Shown: one piece after another, positions 33,475-43,089 of the stretch
Position numbering within the stretch: position 1 is the first letter of the stretch
How the letters are laid out: each line of letters opens with the position of its first letter
Assembly (NCBI RefSeq): GCF_003751265.1
Contig: NZ_RJKN01000003.1
Span: forward strand, 1 to 64,000
Reading direction: 5' to 3'
Length of the DNA stretch: 64,000 nt
Source: Pseudokineococcus lusitanus
Lineage (GTDB): Bacteria > Actinomycetota > Actinomycetes > Actinomycetales > Quadrisphaeraceae
Program-made: the position numbers and the translations under genes
The notes under the pieces: generated by a model
Told to the model about the DNA's origin: nothing
The model's database searches: none
The model's input: the letters and a program-made list of their open reading frames with translations, nothing else

Positions 33475-33511
33475 GCACGGGCGGGCGTCACGGCGCGCGG
33501 CCGCCGCGCGG

Positions 33512-33517
33512 GTAGGG
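33512..33517 (+). promoter_or_regulatory. -10-like TAGGGT of accA3
   Basis: About 98 bp before ATG 33615, which has CAGGAGC 7 nt upstream. Predicts an mRNA with a leader of about 90 nt, like accD and unlike the leaderless genes. Confidence 0.4.
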
Positions 33518-33614
33518 TCCCCGACGGCCTGCGTCGACCGGCGCCGGGGGCGGTGGACCGCGCGAGCGGGCCGTACGGGCCGGACGGGCCGCAGGACGGA
33601 CAGGAGCAGCGCGC

Positions 33615-35459
33615 ATGGCTGAGGCGGGGACCGGCACGACCCGGACCATCACGAAGGTCCTCGTGGCCAACCGCGGCGAGATCGCCGTCCGCGTCGCGCG
33701 CGCCTGCGCCGACGCGGGCCTCGCCTCCGTGGCCGTCTACGCCGACCCCGACCGCGACGCCCTCCACGTGCGCACGGCCGACGAGGCCTTCGCCCTGGGC
33801 GGCAGCACGCCCGGCGAGTCCTACCTCCGCCAGGACAAGCTCCTCGACGTCGCGCGCCGCAGCGGCGCGGACGCCGTCCACCCCGGCTACGGCTTCCTGT
33901 CGGAGAACGCCGAGTTCGCGCAGGCCGTCATCGACGCCGGGCTCGTCTGGGTCGGCCCGCCGCCGTCGGCCATCCGCGCGCTGGGCGACAAGGTCGCCGC
34001 CCGCCGGATCGCCGAGGCCGCCGGCGCCCCCCTCGTCGCGGGCACGCCCGACCCCGTGGAGAGCGCGGCCGAGGTGCTCGCCTTCGTCGACGAGCACGGG
34101 CTCCCCGTGGCCATCAAGGCCGCCCACGGCGGCGGCGGGCGCGGGCTCAAGGTCGTGCGCGAGCGCGAGGACGTCGAGGCCGCGTACGAGTCGGCCGTCC
34201 GCGAGGCCGTGGCCGCCTTCGGGCGCGGCGAGTGCTTCGTCGAGCGCTTCCTCGACCGGCCGCGCCACGTCGAGACGCAGTGCCTGGCGGACGAGCACGG
34301 GGCGGTCGTCGTCGTCTCGACGCGCGACTGCTCCCTGCAGCGGCGCAACCAGAAGCTCGTCGAGGAGGCGCCCGCGCCCTTCCTCACCGACGCGCAGGTG
34401 GCCGAGCTCTACCGCGCCTCCAAGGAGGTGCTGCGCACGGCCGGCTACGTCGGCGCGGGCACCTGCGAGTTCCTCGTCGCGCCGGACGGCACGACGTCGT
34501 TCCTCGAGGTCAACACGCGCTTGCAGGTCGAGCACCCGGTCTCCGAGGAGGTCACCGGCATCGACCTCGTCCGCGAGCAGCTGCGCCTGGCCGTCGGCGA
34601 GCCCCTCGGCTACGACGACCCGCCCGTGCGCGGGCACTCCTTCGAGTTCCGCCTCAACGCCGAGGACGCCGGCCGCGGCTTCCTCCCCGCCCCCGGCAAG
34701 GTGAGGCGGCTCGAGCTGCCCTCCGGCCCGGGCGTGCGCGTCGACTCGGGCGTCGTCGCGGGCGACGTCGTCTCCGGCCAGTTCGACTCGATGCTCGGCA
34801 AGCTCGTCGTCACCGGCGCCGACCGTCGTCAGGCGCTCGAGCGCTCGCGCCGCGCCCTCGCGGAGCTGCGGGTCGACGGGCTCCCGACGGTCGTGCCCTT
34901 CCACCGTGCCGTCGTCGTCGACCCGGCCTTCGCGCCGGAGGTCACGGGCGGCGAGGGGCCCTTCCGGGTCCACACGCGCTGGATCGAGACGGAGTACGCC
35001 AACCACGTCGAGCCGTACGACGCCGCCGCCGCGGCGCCCGGCGGCCACCACGAGCGCGAGGCCGTCGTCGTCGAGGTCGGCGGCCGCCGCCTCGAGGTCG
35101 TGCTCCCGGCCGGGCTGGGCGCCGTCGCGTCCGGCGCGCGCGGGGCCGTCTCGGGCGTCGCCGCGGGCGTCGCGGGCCGCGCCAAGGCCCGCCGCGGCCG
35201 CGCGCAGAAGACGACGGCGAGCGGCGCCGCCCTCACCTCGCCCATGCAGGGCACGATCGTCCAGGTCGTGGCCGCGGAGGGCGACACCGTCGCCGCCGGC
35301 GACACGGTCGTCGTCCTCGAGGCGATGAAGATGGAGCAGCCCCTCACCGCCCACCGCGCGGGCGTGGTGCGCCACCTCACCGCCGCCGTCGGCGAGACGG
35401 TCTCCGCGGGCGCGGCGGTGTGCGAGATCACCGACCCCGCCGCCCCCGACACCCCCTGA
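33615..35459 (+). CDS. accA3: Acyl-CoA carboxylase alpha subunit (biotin carboxylase plus biotin carrier)
   Basis: Product of 614 residues. Biotin carboxylase at about 12-460: [67 protein letters not shown] (ATP-grasp glycine loop), [18 protein letters not shown]-like [15 protein letters not shown], and [16 protein letters not shown] linker leads to the biotin carrier domain (about 535-610) with EAMKMEQ, whose Lys (about 570) is biotinylated by the BirA at 18793. It carboxylates biotin for AccD/AccE. The linker [10 protein letters not shown] is unusually basic. Repeat array B starts 4 bp after its stop. Confidence 0.95.
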   Translation: MAEAGTGTTRTITKVLVANRGEIAVRVARACADAGLASVAVYADPDRDALHVRTADEAFALGGSTPGESYLRQDKLLDVARRSGADAVHPGYGFLSENAEFAQAVIDAGLVWVGPPPSAIRALGDKVAARRIAEAAGAPLVAGTPDPVESAAEVLAFVDEHGLPVAIKAAHGGGGRGLKVVREREDVEAAYESAVREAVAAFGRGECFVERFLDRPRHVETQCLADEHGAVVVVSTRDCSLQRRNQKLVEEAPAPFLTDAQVAELYRASKEVLRTAGYVGAGTCEFLVAPDGTTSFLEVNTRLQVEHPVSEEVTGIDLVREQLRLAVGEPLGYDDPPVRGHSFEFRLNAEDAGRGFLPAPGKVRRLELPSGPGVRVDSGVVAGDVVSGQFDSMLGKLVVTGADRRQALERSRRALAELRVDGLPTVVPFHRAVVVDPAFAPEVTGGEGPFRVHTRWIETEYANHVEPYDAAAAAPGGHHEREAVVVEVGGRRLEVVLPAGLGAVASGARGAVSGVAAGVAGRAKARRGRAQKTTASGAALTSPMQGTIVQVVAAEGDTVAAGDTVVVLEAMKMEQPLTAHRAGVVRHLTAAVGETVSAGAAVCEITDPAAPDTP

Positions 35460-35463
35460 CCCC

Positions 35464-35650
35464 GCACTTCGGCGCCCTCTCGCCGCCATAGCCGCTCCCC
35501 GGCGGCACTTCGGCGCCCTCTCGCCGCCATAGCCGCTCCCCGGCGGCACTTCGGCGCCCTCTCGCCGCCATAGCCGCTCCCCGGCGGCACTTCGGCGCCC
35601 TCTCGCCGCCTTGGCCCCTCCCCGACGGCAGTTCGGCGCCGTCATGCCGT
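35464..35650. repeat. Array B: 41-bp tandem repeats upstream of the DUF559 gene
   Basis: Units begin exactly 41 bp apart at 35464, 35505, 35546, 35587 and 35628 (the last partial). The first three are identical and the fourth differs only near its end, so the array is recent. Each has GGCGGC ... GCCGCC arms around an ACTTCGGCGCCCTCTC-type loop. The core CGGCACTTCGGCGC also occurs, inverted, in array C on the other side of the 35787 gene. Units are not a multiple of three and show no coding pattern. Confidence 0.9.
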
Positions 35651-35773
35651 GTCTCGCGCACGGCTGGCGGGTCGCTGCGGCAGGTCGCCCCGCGTCGTCG
35701 ACGGTCGACCGTCGCCCGGTGGCCGGTGGCCGGCGGCCTGTGGACGGCGTTCCTGCGCCCGGGCGCCGACCGC

Positions 35774-35779
35774 CAGGCT
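35774..35779 (+). promoter_or_regulatory. -10-like CAGGCT of the DUF559 gene
   Basis: Seven nt before GTG 35787, no Shine-Dalgarno. The same hexamer precedes the Rv2175c-like gene at the same distance. The 35651-35773 stretch holds nothing else recognised. Confidence 0.35.
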
Positions 35780-35786
35780 CGCGCGG

Positions 35787-36653
35787 GTGGCGCCCACCGA
35801 CGACGTCGACCTCCCTCTCGTCTTCCGCGGGGCGGACGCCGTCCGCGACGGGGTCCTCACGTCCCGGCAGCTGCGGGACGGGCCGTGGGTGCGGCTGCTG
35901 AGAGGGACGTACACGCGTCGGGACGTCGAGGTCACGCACCCTCTGATGTGCAGGGCGGCCGGGCTGCTGCTCCCGCCGTCCGCGATGCTGACCGGCGCCT
36001 CGGCGGCGGCCGTCCTCGTCGGGGCCACCTGGCTGCGCGCCCGTGACGACGTCCAGGTGGTCGTCCCGTCCACCGCCGCCCGGCCGACGGTCAAGGGAGT
36101 CGTCGCCCGACGGTCCTCCGCCGCGCTGGTCGGGGGACGACGCTGGGAGACGACGACGATCGCGGAGCCAGCACGCGTCGCCTTCGACGCCGCGGCCCGC
36201 GTACCGCTGGCGGCCGGCGTCGGCCGCCTCGACGCGCTCGTCAGGTCCGGATTCGTCGACGTCGACCACCTCACCGGCTGGCTCGACGGCCGGCACGACG
36301 GCGACGTCGTCGCCGTCCGCGCTGCGCTGGCGCTCGTCGACCCGCGCGCCGAGTCCTTGCCCGAGTCCGCGGTCCGCGTGGAGCTGGTGCTCGCCGGCTT
36401 CGACGTCGTCCCCCAGTTCGTGGTCCGCACCAGCCGGGGCACGGCCCGGGTCGACCTCGCCCTCCCCGACCTCCGCATCGCCGTCGAGTACGACGGCGCG
36501 TGGCACCAGCTGGCGGAGCAGCGCGCCAAGGACCGGGAGCGGGCCGAGCGACTCCGCGAGGCAGGGTGGATCGTCGTGCACGTCTCGGCCGAGCACCTCC
36601 GGACGCCCGGGGTGGTCACGACGATGGTCCGGGCCGCCGTCGCCCGCCGCTGA
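35787..36653 (+). CDS. DUF559 putative nuclease with AbiEi-like N-terminal region
   Basis: Product of 288 residues. The N-terminal part (about 5-110: GVLTSRQLRDGPWVRLLRGTYTRR ... MLTGASAAAVLVGATW) resembles the winged-helix region of AbiEi-like proteins. The C-terminal ~100 residues match DUF559, a Vsr/PD-(D/E)xK-like fold: RVDLALPDLRIAVEYDGAWHQ (catalytic-type Asp and Glu, Glu about residue 234), KDRERAERLREAGWIVVHVSAEHL. No antitoxin or toxin partner is adjacent. It is bracketed by inverted 41-bp repeat arrays, the only gene here with such a setting. Start GTG 35787 gives the usual family start; an upstream ATG at 35649 would read through low-complexity Arg-rich sequence. Nuclease activity is inferred. 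Confidence 0.82.
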   Translation: MAPTDDVDLPLVFRGADAVRDGVLTSRQLRDGPWVRLLRGTYTRRDVEVTHPLMCRAAGLLLPPSAMLTGASAAAVLVGATWLRARDDVQVVVPSTAARPTVKGVVARRSSAALVGGRRWETTTIAEPARVAFDAAARVPLAAGVGRLDALVRSGFVDVDHLTGWLDGRHDGDVVAVRAALALVDPRAESLPESAVRVELVLAGFDVVPQFVVRTSRGTARVDLALPDLRIAVEYDGAWHQLAEQRAKDRERAERLREAGWIVVHVSAEHLRTPGVVTTMVRAAVARR

Positions 36654-36658
36654 CCCGG

Positions 36659-36810
36659 CAGAAGGGCGCTGATGTGACGAGATGAGCACCCCCGCTGGGC
36701 ACGAGAGCGCCGAAATGCCGAGATGAGGGCCCCTGCACGGCACAAGAGCGCCGAAGTGCCGAGGTGAGCGCCCCTGAGCGGCACAAGGGCACCGAAGTGC
36801 CCAAGGGGGC
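36659..36810. repeat. Array C: inverted 41-bp tandem repeats downstream of the DUF559 gene
   Basis: Units begin at 36659, 36700, 36741 and 36782, exactly 41 bp apart, the last partial; the array starts 5 bp after the gene's stop. On the minus strand each unit reads GGCAC, a 12-nt segment with TTCGGCGC, then GTGCC, a short hairpin; one unit has GGCAT instead of GGCAC, which still pairs as G-T. Over the first 23 bases it matches array B in inverted orientation. Units here are more diverged from each other than in array B. Confidence 0.88.
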
Positions 36811-36840
36811 GGGGGGAGGGGGCCCCGCGGAGGGGACGGT

Positions 36841-38496
36841 TCAGTCGACCTCGGGGGCCACGTGGAGGCGGCGGGCCGCCTCGGCGAGGCTGCCGGACAG
36901 GGACGGGTAGATGCTGAAGACGTGGGCCACCTGGTCCACCGTCAGGCGGTGCTCGACGGCCAGGGCCAGGGGGAAGACGAGCTCGCTCGCCCGGGGGGCG
37001 ACGACGACGCCGCCGATGACCGTCCCGGACCCCGTGCGGCAGAACAGCTTCACGAAGCCGTCCTGGATGCCCTGCATCTTGGCGCGCGCGTTGCCGGCGA
37101 GCGGGAGCTTGACCACCTGGCCCTGCGCCTCGCCCGACTCGATCTGCGCCTGCGTCCAGCCGACCGTCGCGATCTCCGGGGCGGTGAAGACGTTGGCCGC
37201 GACCGTCCGCAGCTTGAGCGGGGAGACGGCGTCGCCCAGCGCGTGCCACATGGCGATCCGGCCCTGCATGGCCGCCACCGAGGCCAGCGGCAGGACGCCC
37301 GTGCAGTCGCCGGCCGCGTAGACGCCGCGCACCGACGTCCGCGAGACCCGGTCCACCTGCACGTGCCCCGACGACGACAGGCGCACGCCCGCGTCCTCGC
37401 AGCCGAGCCCCGCGGTGTTGGGAATCGAGCCGACCGCCATGAGGCAGTGCGACCCGCGGACCTCGCGCCCGTCGGCGAGGGTGACGAGGACGCCGTCGCC
37501 GTCCCGGACCGCCGACACCGCGCGCGAGCGGGCCATGACCGTCATGCCGCGGCGGCGGAAGACGTCGTCGATGACCTGCGCCGCGTCGGCGTCCTCGCCC
37601 GGCAGCACGCGGTCGCGGCTGGAGACGAGGACGACGTCGGACCCCAGCGCCTCGTACGCGTTGGCGAACTCGGCGCCCGTGACGCCGGAGCCGACGACGA
37701 CGAGCCGCTCGGGCAGCTCCTCGAGGTCGTAGAGCTGCTTCCAGTTGAGGATCCGCTCGCCGTCGGGCATCGCGTCGGCCAGCTCGCGCGGGTGCGACCC
37801 GGTGGCCAGCAGGACGACGTCGGCCTCGAGCTCGCTGCTGCCGCCGTCGGCGAGGTCCACGTGGACGCGCTGCGGGGCGAGCAGGCGCCCGGTCCCGGCG
37901 ACGACCTCGACGCCCTCGCGCACGAGCCGCTCGCGGATGTCCGCGGACTGGGCCAGCGCCAGCCCCCGCACGCGGGCGTTGACCCGGCCGAGGTCGACGG
38001 TGACGGCGCTCTCGGCGTCGGTGTCGTCGTCGCCCGCGCCGGGGAAGCGCAGCCCGAGGTGGACGGAGTCGGTCACCGTGGCCATGACCTCGGCCGTGGC
38101 GATGAGGGTCTTGGAGGGCACGACGTCGGTGAGCACCGTCGACCCGCCGAGCCCGTGCTTCTCGACGACCGTCACCGACGCGCCGAGCTGGGCGGCGACG
38201 AGCGCGGCCTCGTACCCGCCCGGCCCGCCGCCGAGGACGACGACGCGGGTGCTGGCGACGTCCGTCACCGACACCGGGCCGTCGTGGCCGTGGGGCTTCT
38301 CGGCCGCACGGCGCTCCGCCTCGGCGGACGCGGAGCCGTCCGTCGGCTCGCCCGGGGGCGTCCTCGCGGCGGGCGCGCCCATGCCCTCGGCGCCGCCGGC
38401 GGCGCCCTCGGGGTCGGGCGGCAGGACGGCGCCGCCGCCCGAGGAGGCGGGGGCGTCGACGGGCGGGGTCTGCGGGTCGTCCGCGGCAGGAGGCAT
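36841..38496 (-). CDS. lpdA: LpdA-like NAD(P)H quinone reductase (flavoprotein disulfide reductase fold)
   Basis: Product of 551 residues. After a disordered ~90-residue Pro/Gly/Ala-rich start come [22 protein letters not shown] (FAD site), [20 protein letters not shown] (NAD(P)H site), [11 protein letters not shown] (second FAD motif) and the dimerisation domain ending [19 protein letters not shown]. The redox-active Cys pair of lipoamide dehydrogenase is missing: the segment reads [17 protein letters not shown]. tuberculosis LpdA (Rv3303c) lacks the same cysteines and reduces quinones, so that role is favoured. ATG 38496 chosen; a start near the FAD motif is possible since the extension is low complexity. 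Confidence 0.9.
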   Translation of the reverse strand: MPPAADDPQTPPVDAPASSGGGAVLPPDPEGAAGGAEGMGAPAARTPPGEPTDGSASAEAERRAAEKPHGHDGPVSVTDVASTRVVVLGGGPGGYEAALVAAQLGASVTVVEKHGLGGSTVLTDVVPSKTLIATAEVMATVTDSVHLGLRFPGAGDDDTDAESAVTVDLGRVNARVRGLALAQSADIRERLVREGVEVVAGTGRLLAPQRVHVDLADGGSSELEADVVLLATGSHPRELADAMPDGERILNWKQLYDLEELPERLVVVGSGVTGAEFANAYEALGSDVVLVSSRDRVLPGEDADAAQVIDDVFRRRGMTVMARSRAVSAVRDGDGVLVTLADGREVRGSHCLMAVGSIPNTAGLGCEDAGVRLSSSGHVQVDRVSRTSVRGVYAAGDCTGVLPLASVAAMQGRIAMWHALGDAVSPLKLRTVAANVFTAPEIATVGWTQAQIESGEAQGQVVKLPLAGNARAKMQGIQDGFVKLFCRTGSGTVIGGVVVAPRASELVFPLALAVEHRLTVDQVAHVFSIYPSLSGSLAEAARRLHVAPEVD

Positions 38497-38580
38497 CGAC
38501 CCCCATCCTGCCCCTCCGGGCGGCCCGAGGAGGAGCCCGGGACGGCACCCGGCGCGGGCGGGTGGTGCCGGTGCCGTCGA

Positions 38581-38586
38581 TACAGT
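38581..38586 (+). promoter_or_regulatory. -10-like TACAGT of the 38593 gene
   Basis: Six nt before the ATG, with no Shine-Dalgarno; leaderless. The divergent lpdA start is 97 bp away. Confidence 0.5.
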
Positions 38587-38592
38587 CGCGCC

Positions 38593-39066
38593 ATGCCCCT
38601 GTACGCCGCCTACGGCAGCAACCTGCACCCCGCACGGATGGCGGACCGGGCCCCGCACTCGCCGCTGTCGGAGACCGGGTGGCTGCACGGCTGGCGCCTC
38701 ACCTTCGGCGGCGAGGACCGCGGCTGGGAGGGCGCGCTCGTCACGGTGGTGCAGGACGACGCCGCCGACGCCGCCGTCTACGTCGGGCTCTACGACCTCA
38801 CCGAGGCGGACGCCCGGTCGCTCGACGAGGTCGAGGGAGCCGGCCTCGGCCTTTACCGGAAGGTGCGGGTCCGGGTCGACACGCTCTCCGGCCAGGTGGT
38901 CGCGTGGCTCTACGTCCTCGACGCCTACGAGGGCGGGCTCCCGGCCGCGCGCTACCTCGGGATGGTCGCCGACGCGGCGGAGGCCGCGGGCGCGCCCGCC
39001 GACTACGTCACCGCCCTGCGGGCACGTCCCTGCCGTGCCTCCGAGGGGGCCGCGGGCGGCGCCTGA
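38593..39066 (+). CDS. Gamma-glutamylcyclotransferase-like protein
   Basis: Product of 157 residues of the GGCT/AIG2 fold. The start [14 protein letters not shown] is the conserved YGSN substrate loop. [16 protein letters not shown] holds the expected catalytic Glu region, and [22 protein letters not shown] the C-terminal helix region with the usual P-x-x-x-Y-L. Enzymes of this group release 5-oxoproline from gamma-glutamyl compounds; the true substrate is unknown. It is divergent from lpdA and upstream of pnp, as in related genomes by recollection. Confidence 0.88.
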   Translation: MPLYAAYGSNLHPARMADRAPHSPLSETGWLHGWRLTFGGEDRGWEGALVTVVQDDAADAAVYVGLYDLTEADARSLDEVEGAGLGLYRKVRVRVDTLSGQVVAWLYVLDAYEGGLPAARYLGMVADAAEAAGAPADYVTALRARPCRASEGAAGGA

Positions 39067-39115
39067 GCGACGCCGGCCGCCGCCCCGCCGGGCGTCCCCC
39101 ACGGCCGCCCCCGGG

Positions 39116-39121
39116 TAGCGT
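39116..39121 (+). promoter_or_regulatory. -10-like TAGCGT of the purine salvage operon
   Basis: Seven nt before ATG 39129 of pnp, with no Shine-Dalgarno. It would start a leaderless five-gene mRNA ending near 43070. Confidence 0.45.
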
Positions 39122-39128
39122 CGGCGCC

Positions 39129-39986
39129 ATGGCCAGCCCCGGCGCCCCCTCCCCCGACCACCGCCCCGACGACGCGGCGGAGGCGCTCGCGGACCCGACG
39201 GCCGCGGCCGCCGAGGCCGCCGCGGTCCTCGCGCGCCGCACCGGCGTCGAGCGCCACGACCTCGCGCTCGTCCTCGGCTCCGGCTGGGGGACGGCGGTCG
39301 ACAGCCTCGGCGAGGTCGTCGCCGAGGTGCCCGCGGACGAGGTGCCCGGCTTCACCGCCCCGGCGGTCGCCGGCCACGTGCCCGTCTTCCGCTCCGTGCG
39401 CATCGGCTCGAGCGACCGCGTCGCGCTCGTGCTCGGCAGCCGCACGCATCTCTACGAGGGACGCGGCGTGCGGGCCGTCGCGCACGGGGTCCGGACCGCG
39501 GCCGCGGCGGGCTGCCGCGGCGTCGTCCTCACCAACGGCTGCGGCGGGCTCGACAGCGGCTACGCGCCGGGCCAGCCGGTGCTCATCGCCGACCACCTCA
39601 ACCTCACGGGCCGCTCCCCGCTCGAGGGCGCGATCTTCGTCGACCTCACCGACCTCTACAGCCGCCGCTGGCGCGACGTCGCGCGCGAGGTCGACCCGAC
39701 GCTCGCCGAGGGCGTCTACGCGCAGTTCCCCGGCCCCCACTACGAGACGCCCGCCGAGGTCCGGATGGCCGGCGTCCTCGGCGCCACCCTCGTCGGGATG
39801 TCGACGACGCTCGAGGCCATCGCGGCCCGCGCCGCAGGCCTCGAGGTGCTCGGCATCTCCCTCGTCACCAACCTCGCGGCGGGCATCAGCCCGCACGCGC
39901 TCAGCCACGAGGAGGTCGTCCAGGCCGGCAGGGACGCCGGGCCGCGGATCGGCGCCCTCCTCGCCGAGGTGGTGGGGCGGCTGTGA
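39129..39986 (+). CDS. punA: Purine nucleoside phosphorylase
   Basis: Product of 285 residues, trimeric PNP family II. It splits (deoxy)guanosine and inosine with phosphate to the base and (deoxy)ribose-1-phosphate. Motifs: [16 protein letters not shown] (phosphate Ser), [66 protein letters not shown] (about 198-213) and LVTNLAAGI with the purine-binding Asn. First of a five-gene run with 4-bp overlaps. The sugar phosphate made here is the likely substrate of the next enzyme. Confidence 0.95.
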   Translation: MASPGAPSPDHRPDDAAEALADPTAAAAEAAAVLARRTGVERHDLALVLGSGWGTAVDSLGEVVAEVPADEVPGFTAPAVAGHVPVFRSVRIGSSDRVALVLGSRTHLYEGRGVRAVAHGVRTAAAAGCRGVVLTNGCGGLDSGYAPGQPVLIADHLNLTGRSPLEGAIFVDLTDLYSRRWRDVAREVDPTLAEGVYAQFPGPHYETPAEVRMAGVLGATLVGMSTTLEAIAARAAGLEVLGISLVTNLAAGISPHALSHEEVVQAGRDAGPRIGALLAEVVGRL

Positions 39987-41758
39987 GCGCCCGCGACGAC
40001 GCCCTCGCCGCCGCCCGCGCGGAGCGGCGCGACGCCGCGCTGGCGTGGGCCGACGCCGACCCCGACGAGGCCACCGCCGCCACGCTGCGGGACCTCGTCG
40101 CCCGCGCCGACGGCGACGGCGACCTCCCCGACGTCCTCGAGGCGCGCGCCGAGCTCGACGACGCCTTCGACGGCGGCCTCGCCTTCGGCACCGCCGGCCT
40201 GCGCGGCCGCCTGGGCCCCGGCCCCAACCGCATGAACCGCGTCGTCGTGCGCCGGGCGGCGGCCGGGCTCTCGGCGTACCTCCTCGAGCGCGAGGGCGGC
40301 CCGGAGTCGCCGCCGCACGTCGTCGTCGGGTACGACGCGCGGCACGGCTCGCACCGCTTCGCCCTCGACACCGTGGCCGTCGTCGTCGGGGCGGGCCTGC
40401 GGGCGTCGCTCCTGCCGCGCGCGCTGCCGACCCCCGTGCTCGCCGGGGCCGTCCGCCACCTCGGCGCCGACGCCGGCGTCATGGTCACCGCGAGCCACAA
40501 CCCCCCGCAGGACAACGGCTACAAGGTCTACCTCGGCGGGCCGGGCGAGGAGGGCGCGCAGATCGTGCCGCCCGCCGACGCCCGGATCGCCGCCCGCATC
40601 GACGCCGTCGGCGGCCCCGCGGCGGTGGCCGCGCTGCCGACCGCGGACGCCGGCTGGGACGTCCTCGGCGAGGACGTCGTCGACGCCTACGCCGACGGCG
40701 CCGCGGACGTCGCCGGCCGCGCCGGCCCCCGCGACCTGCGCGTCGTCCTCACGCCGCTGCACGGCGTGGGCGGCGAGCTCGTGGAGCGCGTCCTGCGCAC
40801 GGCCGGCTTCACGGACCTGCGGACGGTCGCCGAGCAGGCCGCCCCGGACCCCGACTTCCCCACCACCGCCTTCCCCAACCCCGAGGAGGAGGGCGCGCTC
40901 GACCTGGCGCTGGCTCTCGCCGACGAGGTGGGGGCGGACGTCGTCGTCGCCAACGACCCGGACGCCGACCGCTGCGCCGTGGCCGTGCCGCTGCGCGAGG
41001 GCGACGAGCCCCTGCCCGGCGGGCACCCGCGCTGGCGCCAGCTCACCGGCGACGAGGTCGGCGCCCTGCTCGGCCACCACCTCGCCGAGCGGGGCCTGCC
41101 GCCCGGCTCCGTCCTCGCCCGCTCGGTCGTCTCCTCCGACCTGCTGGCGAGGGTCGCCGCGGCGCACGGCCTGGAGAGCGCCGTGACGCTCACGGGCTTC
41201 AAGTGGATCAGCCGCGTGCCCGGCCTCGCCTTCGGCTACGAGGAGGCGCTCGGGTACTGCGTCGACCCGGCCGCCGTCCGCGACAAGGACGGCATCAGCG
41301 CCGCGGTCCTCGTCGCCGAGCTCGCCGCCGCCGAGAAGGCCCGCGGCCGAGGGCTGCTCGACGTCCTCGACGACCTGGCGCTGGCCCACGGCCTGCACGC
41401 GACGGCCCCGCTCACCCTCCGGGTGCTCGACCCGTCGCGGATCGCCGACGCCATGGCGCGGCTGCGCGCGGAGCCGCCGACGACGCTCGCGGGCAGCGAC
41501 GTCGTCGCCGTCCACGACCTGTCCGCGGGCGACGACGAGCTGCCCCCGACCGACGGCCTCGTCCTGCGCACGGCCGACGGCGCCCGCGTCGTCGTCCGCC
41601 CGTCCGGCACGGAGCCGAAGCTCAAGAGCTACTGCGAGGTCGTCGTCCCGGTGGACGGCGAGGACGCCGGCGCGGTGCGGGTGGCCCGTCGCGAGGCCGC
41701 CCGCCGTCTCGACGCCGTGCGCGCCGACCTGCGGGCGGCGCTGGCGCTCGACGCGTGA
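39983..41758 (+). CDS. pmmB: Phosphopentomutase/phosphomannomutase (alpha-D-phosphohexomutase family)
   Basis: Product of 591 residues, PGM2-like long form. Motifs: [21 protein letters not shown] (domain 1), [18 protein letters not shown] with the phosphoserine at about 171, [12 protein letters not shown] (metal-binding loop), [22 protein letters not shown] and [12 protein letters not shown] (phosphate loop). Members convert hexose- or (deoxy)ribose-1-phosphates. Overlap with pnp by 4 bp argues for the pentose role: deoxyribose-1-P to deoxyribose-5-P for DeoC. Called PmmB in mycobacteria, where it also follows pnp. Confidence 0.92.
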   Translation: MSARDDALAAARAERRDAALAWADADPDEATAATLRDLVARADGDGDLPDVLEARAELDDAFDGGLAFGTAGLRGRLGPGPNRMNRVVVRRAAAGLSAYLLEREGGPESPPHVVVGYDARHGSHRFALDTVAVVVGAGLRASLLPRALPTPVLAGAVRHLGADAGVMVTASHNPPQDNGYKVYLGGPGEEGAQIVPPADARIAARIDAVGGPAAVAALPTADAGWDVLGEDVVDAYADGAADVAGRAGPRDLRVVLTPLHGVGGELVERVLRTAGFTDLRTVAEQAAPDPDFPTTAFPNPEEEGALDLALALADEVGADVVVANDPDADRCAVAVPLREGDEPLPGGHPRWRQLTGDEVGALLGHHLAERGLPPGSVLARSVVSSDLLARVAAAHGLESAVTLTGFKWISRVPGLAFGYEEALGYCVDPAAVRDKDGISAAVLVAELAAAEKARGRGLLDVLDDLALAHGLHATAPLTLRVLDPSRIADAMARLRAEPPTTLAGSDVVAVHDLSAGDDELPPTDGLVLRTADGARVVVRPSGTEPKLKSYCEVVVPVDGEDAGAVRVARREAARRLDAVRADLRAALALDA

Positions 41759-42486
41759 GCGGCCCCGCCCCCGCCGGCCGGCACGGCGACGTCGACCGGG
41801 AGGTCCCCGGGGGCGCCGGCGACCCCGGCGCCCCGGGCGACGCCGCGGCGGCGGACCCCGGCGCCCAGGGCGAGCTCTTCGCCGAGCCGGCCGGCGCCCG
41901 CCGCCCGCCGGCGCGGCGCGTCGTGCTCCTCACCGGACCCAGCGGCTCCGGCAAGTCCTCGATGGTCCGCCGGCTCGGGCTCCCCGTGCTCGCGCTCGAC
42001 GACTTCTACCGCGACGGCGACGAGCCGGGGCTGCCGCACCGCTTCGGCATCGTCGACTGGGACGACGTCGGCACGTGGGACGCGGGCCGCGCCCTCGCCG
42101 CGCTCGAGCGGCTGTGCCGCGAGGGCGAGACGGACGTGCCCGTCTACGACATCCCCACGAGCCGGCGCACCGGCACCGTGCACCTCTCCGTGGGGACGTC
42201 GCCGGTCGTCGTCGCCGAGGGGATCTTCGCGGCGCACCTCGTGACGGCGGCGCGCGAGCGGGCCCTGCTCGCCGACGCGATCTGCCTGCGGCGGCCGCCC
42301 GGCGTCACCTTCGCCTTCCGCCTGCTGCGCGACCTCGCGGAGGCGCGCAAGCCGCCGCACGTCCTCGTCCGCCGCGGGCTGGCGCTGGCGCGCGCCGAGC
42401 CCGCGCTCGTGCGGCGCTGGACCGACCTGGGGTGCCGCCCCCTCGGCGTCGCCGACGCCGAGGCCGCCGTCCGCGCCCTGCTGTGA
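41755..42486 (+). CDS. Uridine kinase-like P-loop ATPase
   Basis: Product of 243 residues. A Gly/Pro-rich start of ~50 residues precedes VVLLTGPSGSGKSSMVRRL (Walker A, about 58-70), LALDDFYRDGDEPGLP (kinase DD motif), IVDWDDVGTWD, VYDIPTSRRTGTVHL and VVVAEGIFAAHLV. This is the uridine/cytidine kinase-like group. GTG start overlaps the upstream stop by 4 bp, and its own stop overlaps the next gene, so it is part of the nucleoside-salvage operon, where uridine or a related nucleoside is a sensible substrate. An ATPase of other function cannot be ruled out. Confidence 0.88.
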   Translation: MSGPAPAGRHGDVDREVPGGAGDPGAPGDAAAADPGAQGELFAEPAGARRPPARRVVLLTGPSGSGKSSMVRRLGLPVLALDDFYRDGDEPGLPHRFGIVDWDDVGTWDAGRALAALERLCREGETDVPVYDIPTSRRTGTVHLSVGTSPVVVAEGIFAAHLVTAARERALLADAICLRRPPGVTFAFRLLRDLAEARKPPHVLVRRGLALARAEPALVRRWTDLGCRPLGVADAEAAVRALL

Positions 42487-43070
42487 CCGGCCCCCGCGGG
42501 GCCGCGGACGGGCGCCCGTCCGCGGCCGTCCTCACGGAGCGGCTCGCGCTGCGCCCGCCGACGGCGGACGACGTCCCGGCGCTCGCCGACGCCGTCTACG
42601 GCGACCCGCGCACGTGGGCCCTCGACCCGACGCTGCGGCGCAGCCCGGAGGAGCTGGCGGTCTTCGTCGGACGCCTGCAGGAGCGGTGGGCGCGGGACGG
42701 CGTCGGCGCCTGGGTCGCCCGGCTCCGCGACGGCGACGGCACCCCCGTCGGCATCGGCGGGTGCGACCGGCTCGCCGAGGGGCGCTCGTGGAACCTCTTC
42801 TTCCGCCTCGCCCCCGCGGCGCAGGGGCGGGGGCTGGCGCAGGAGATCGCCCGGGCGGGGCTGGCCGTGGCCCGCGCCGCGCGGCCGGACCTCCCCGTCA
42901 CGGCCTTCGCCGCGGCGCAGAACACGCCGTCGCTCCGGACGATCGCCCGGCTCGGGCTCACGGAGGTCTGGCGCGGGCCGGACCGGCGCAGCCCGCTGCC
43001 CGACGCCGTCGTCGTGCTGCACGCCGACCGGCCGCTGGCCGCCGACCACCTGGCCGAGCTGACGGCCTGA
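42483..43070 (+). CDS. GNAT-family N-acetyltransferase
   Basis: Product of 195 residues, RimJ/RimL-like. LTERLALRPPTADDVPALA is the usual first strand and helix. WVARLRDGDGTPVGIGGCDRL and WNLFFRLAPAAQGRGLAQEIARAGLAVA include the acetyl-CoA loop (Q-x-x-G-x-x, here QGRGLA). The segment FAAAQNTPSLRTIARLGLTEV carries the conserved N-x-x-S-x-x-x-x-x-x-x-G motif. It probably acetylates a protein N-terminus or small amine; substrate unknown. Last gene of the pnp operon (4-bp overlap), ending at a hairpin. Confidence 0.9.
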   Translation: MTGPRGAADGRPSAAVLTERLALRPPTADDVPALADAVYGDPRTWALDPTLRRSPEELAVFVGRLQERWARDGVGAWVARLRDGDGTPVGIGGCDRLAEGRSWNLFFRLAPAAQGRGLAQEIARAGLAVARAARPDLPVTAFAAAQNTPSLRTIARLGLTEVWRGPDRRSPLPDAVVVLHADRPLAADHLAELTA

Positions 43071-43071
43071 C

Positions 43072-43088
43072 CCGCTGCGCCGCAGCGG
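43072..43088. terminator. Small convergent hairpin
   Basis: CCGCTGCG (43072-43079), C, CGCAGCGG (43081-43088), between the GNAT gene and the convergent membrane-protein gene. Confidence 0.5.
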
Positions 43089-43089
43089 C

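Noticed and set aside
35464-35650. Array B considered as a CRISPR array
   Set aside because: Units are contiguous with no unique spacers, and no cas genes are present; it is a plain tandem repeat.
35787-36653. Complete AbiE-type toxin-antitoxin pair
   Set aside because: Only the AbiEi-like N-terminal region is present and no AbiEii nucleotidyltransferase gene follows; the C-terminal part is DUF559.
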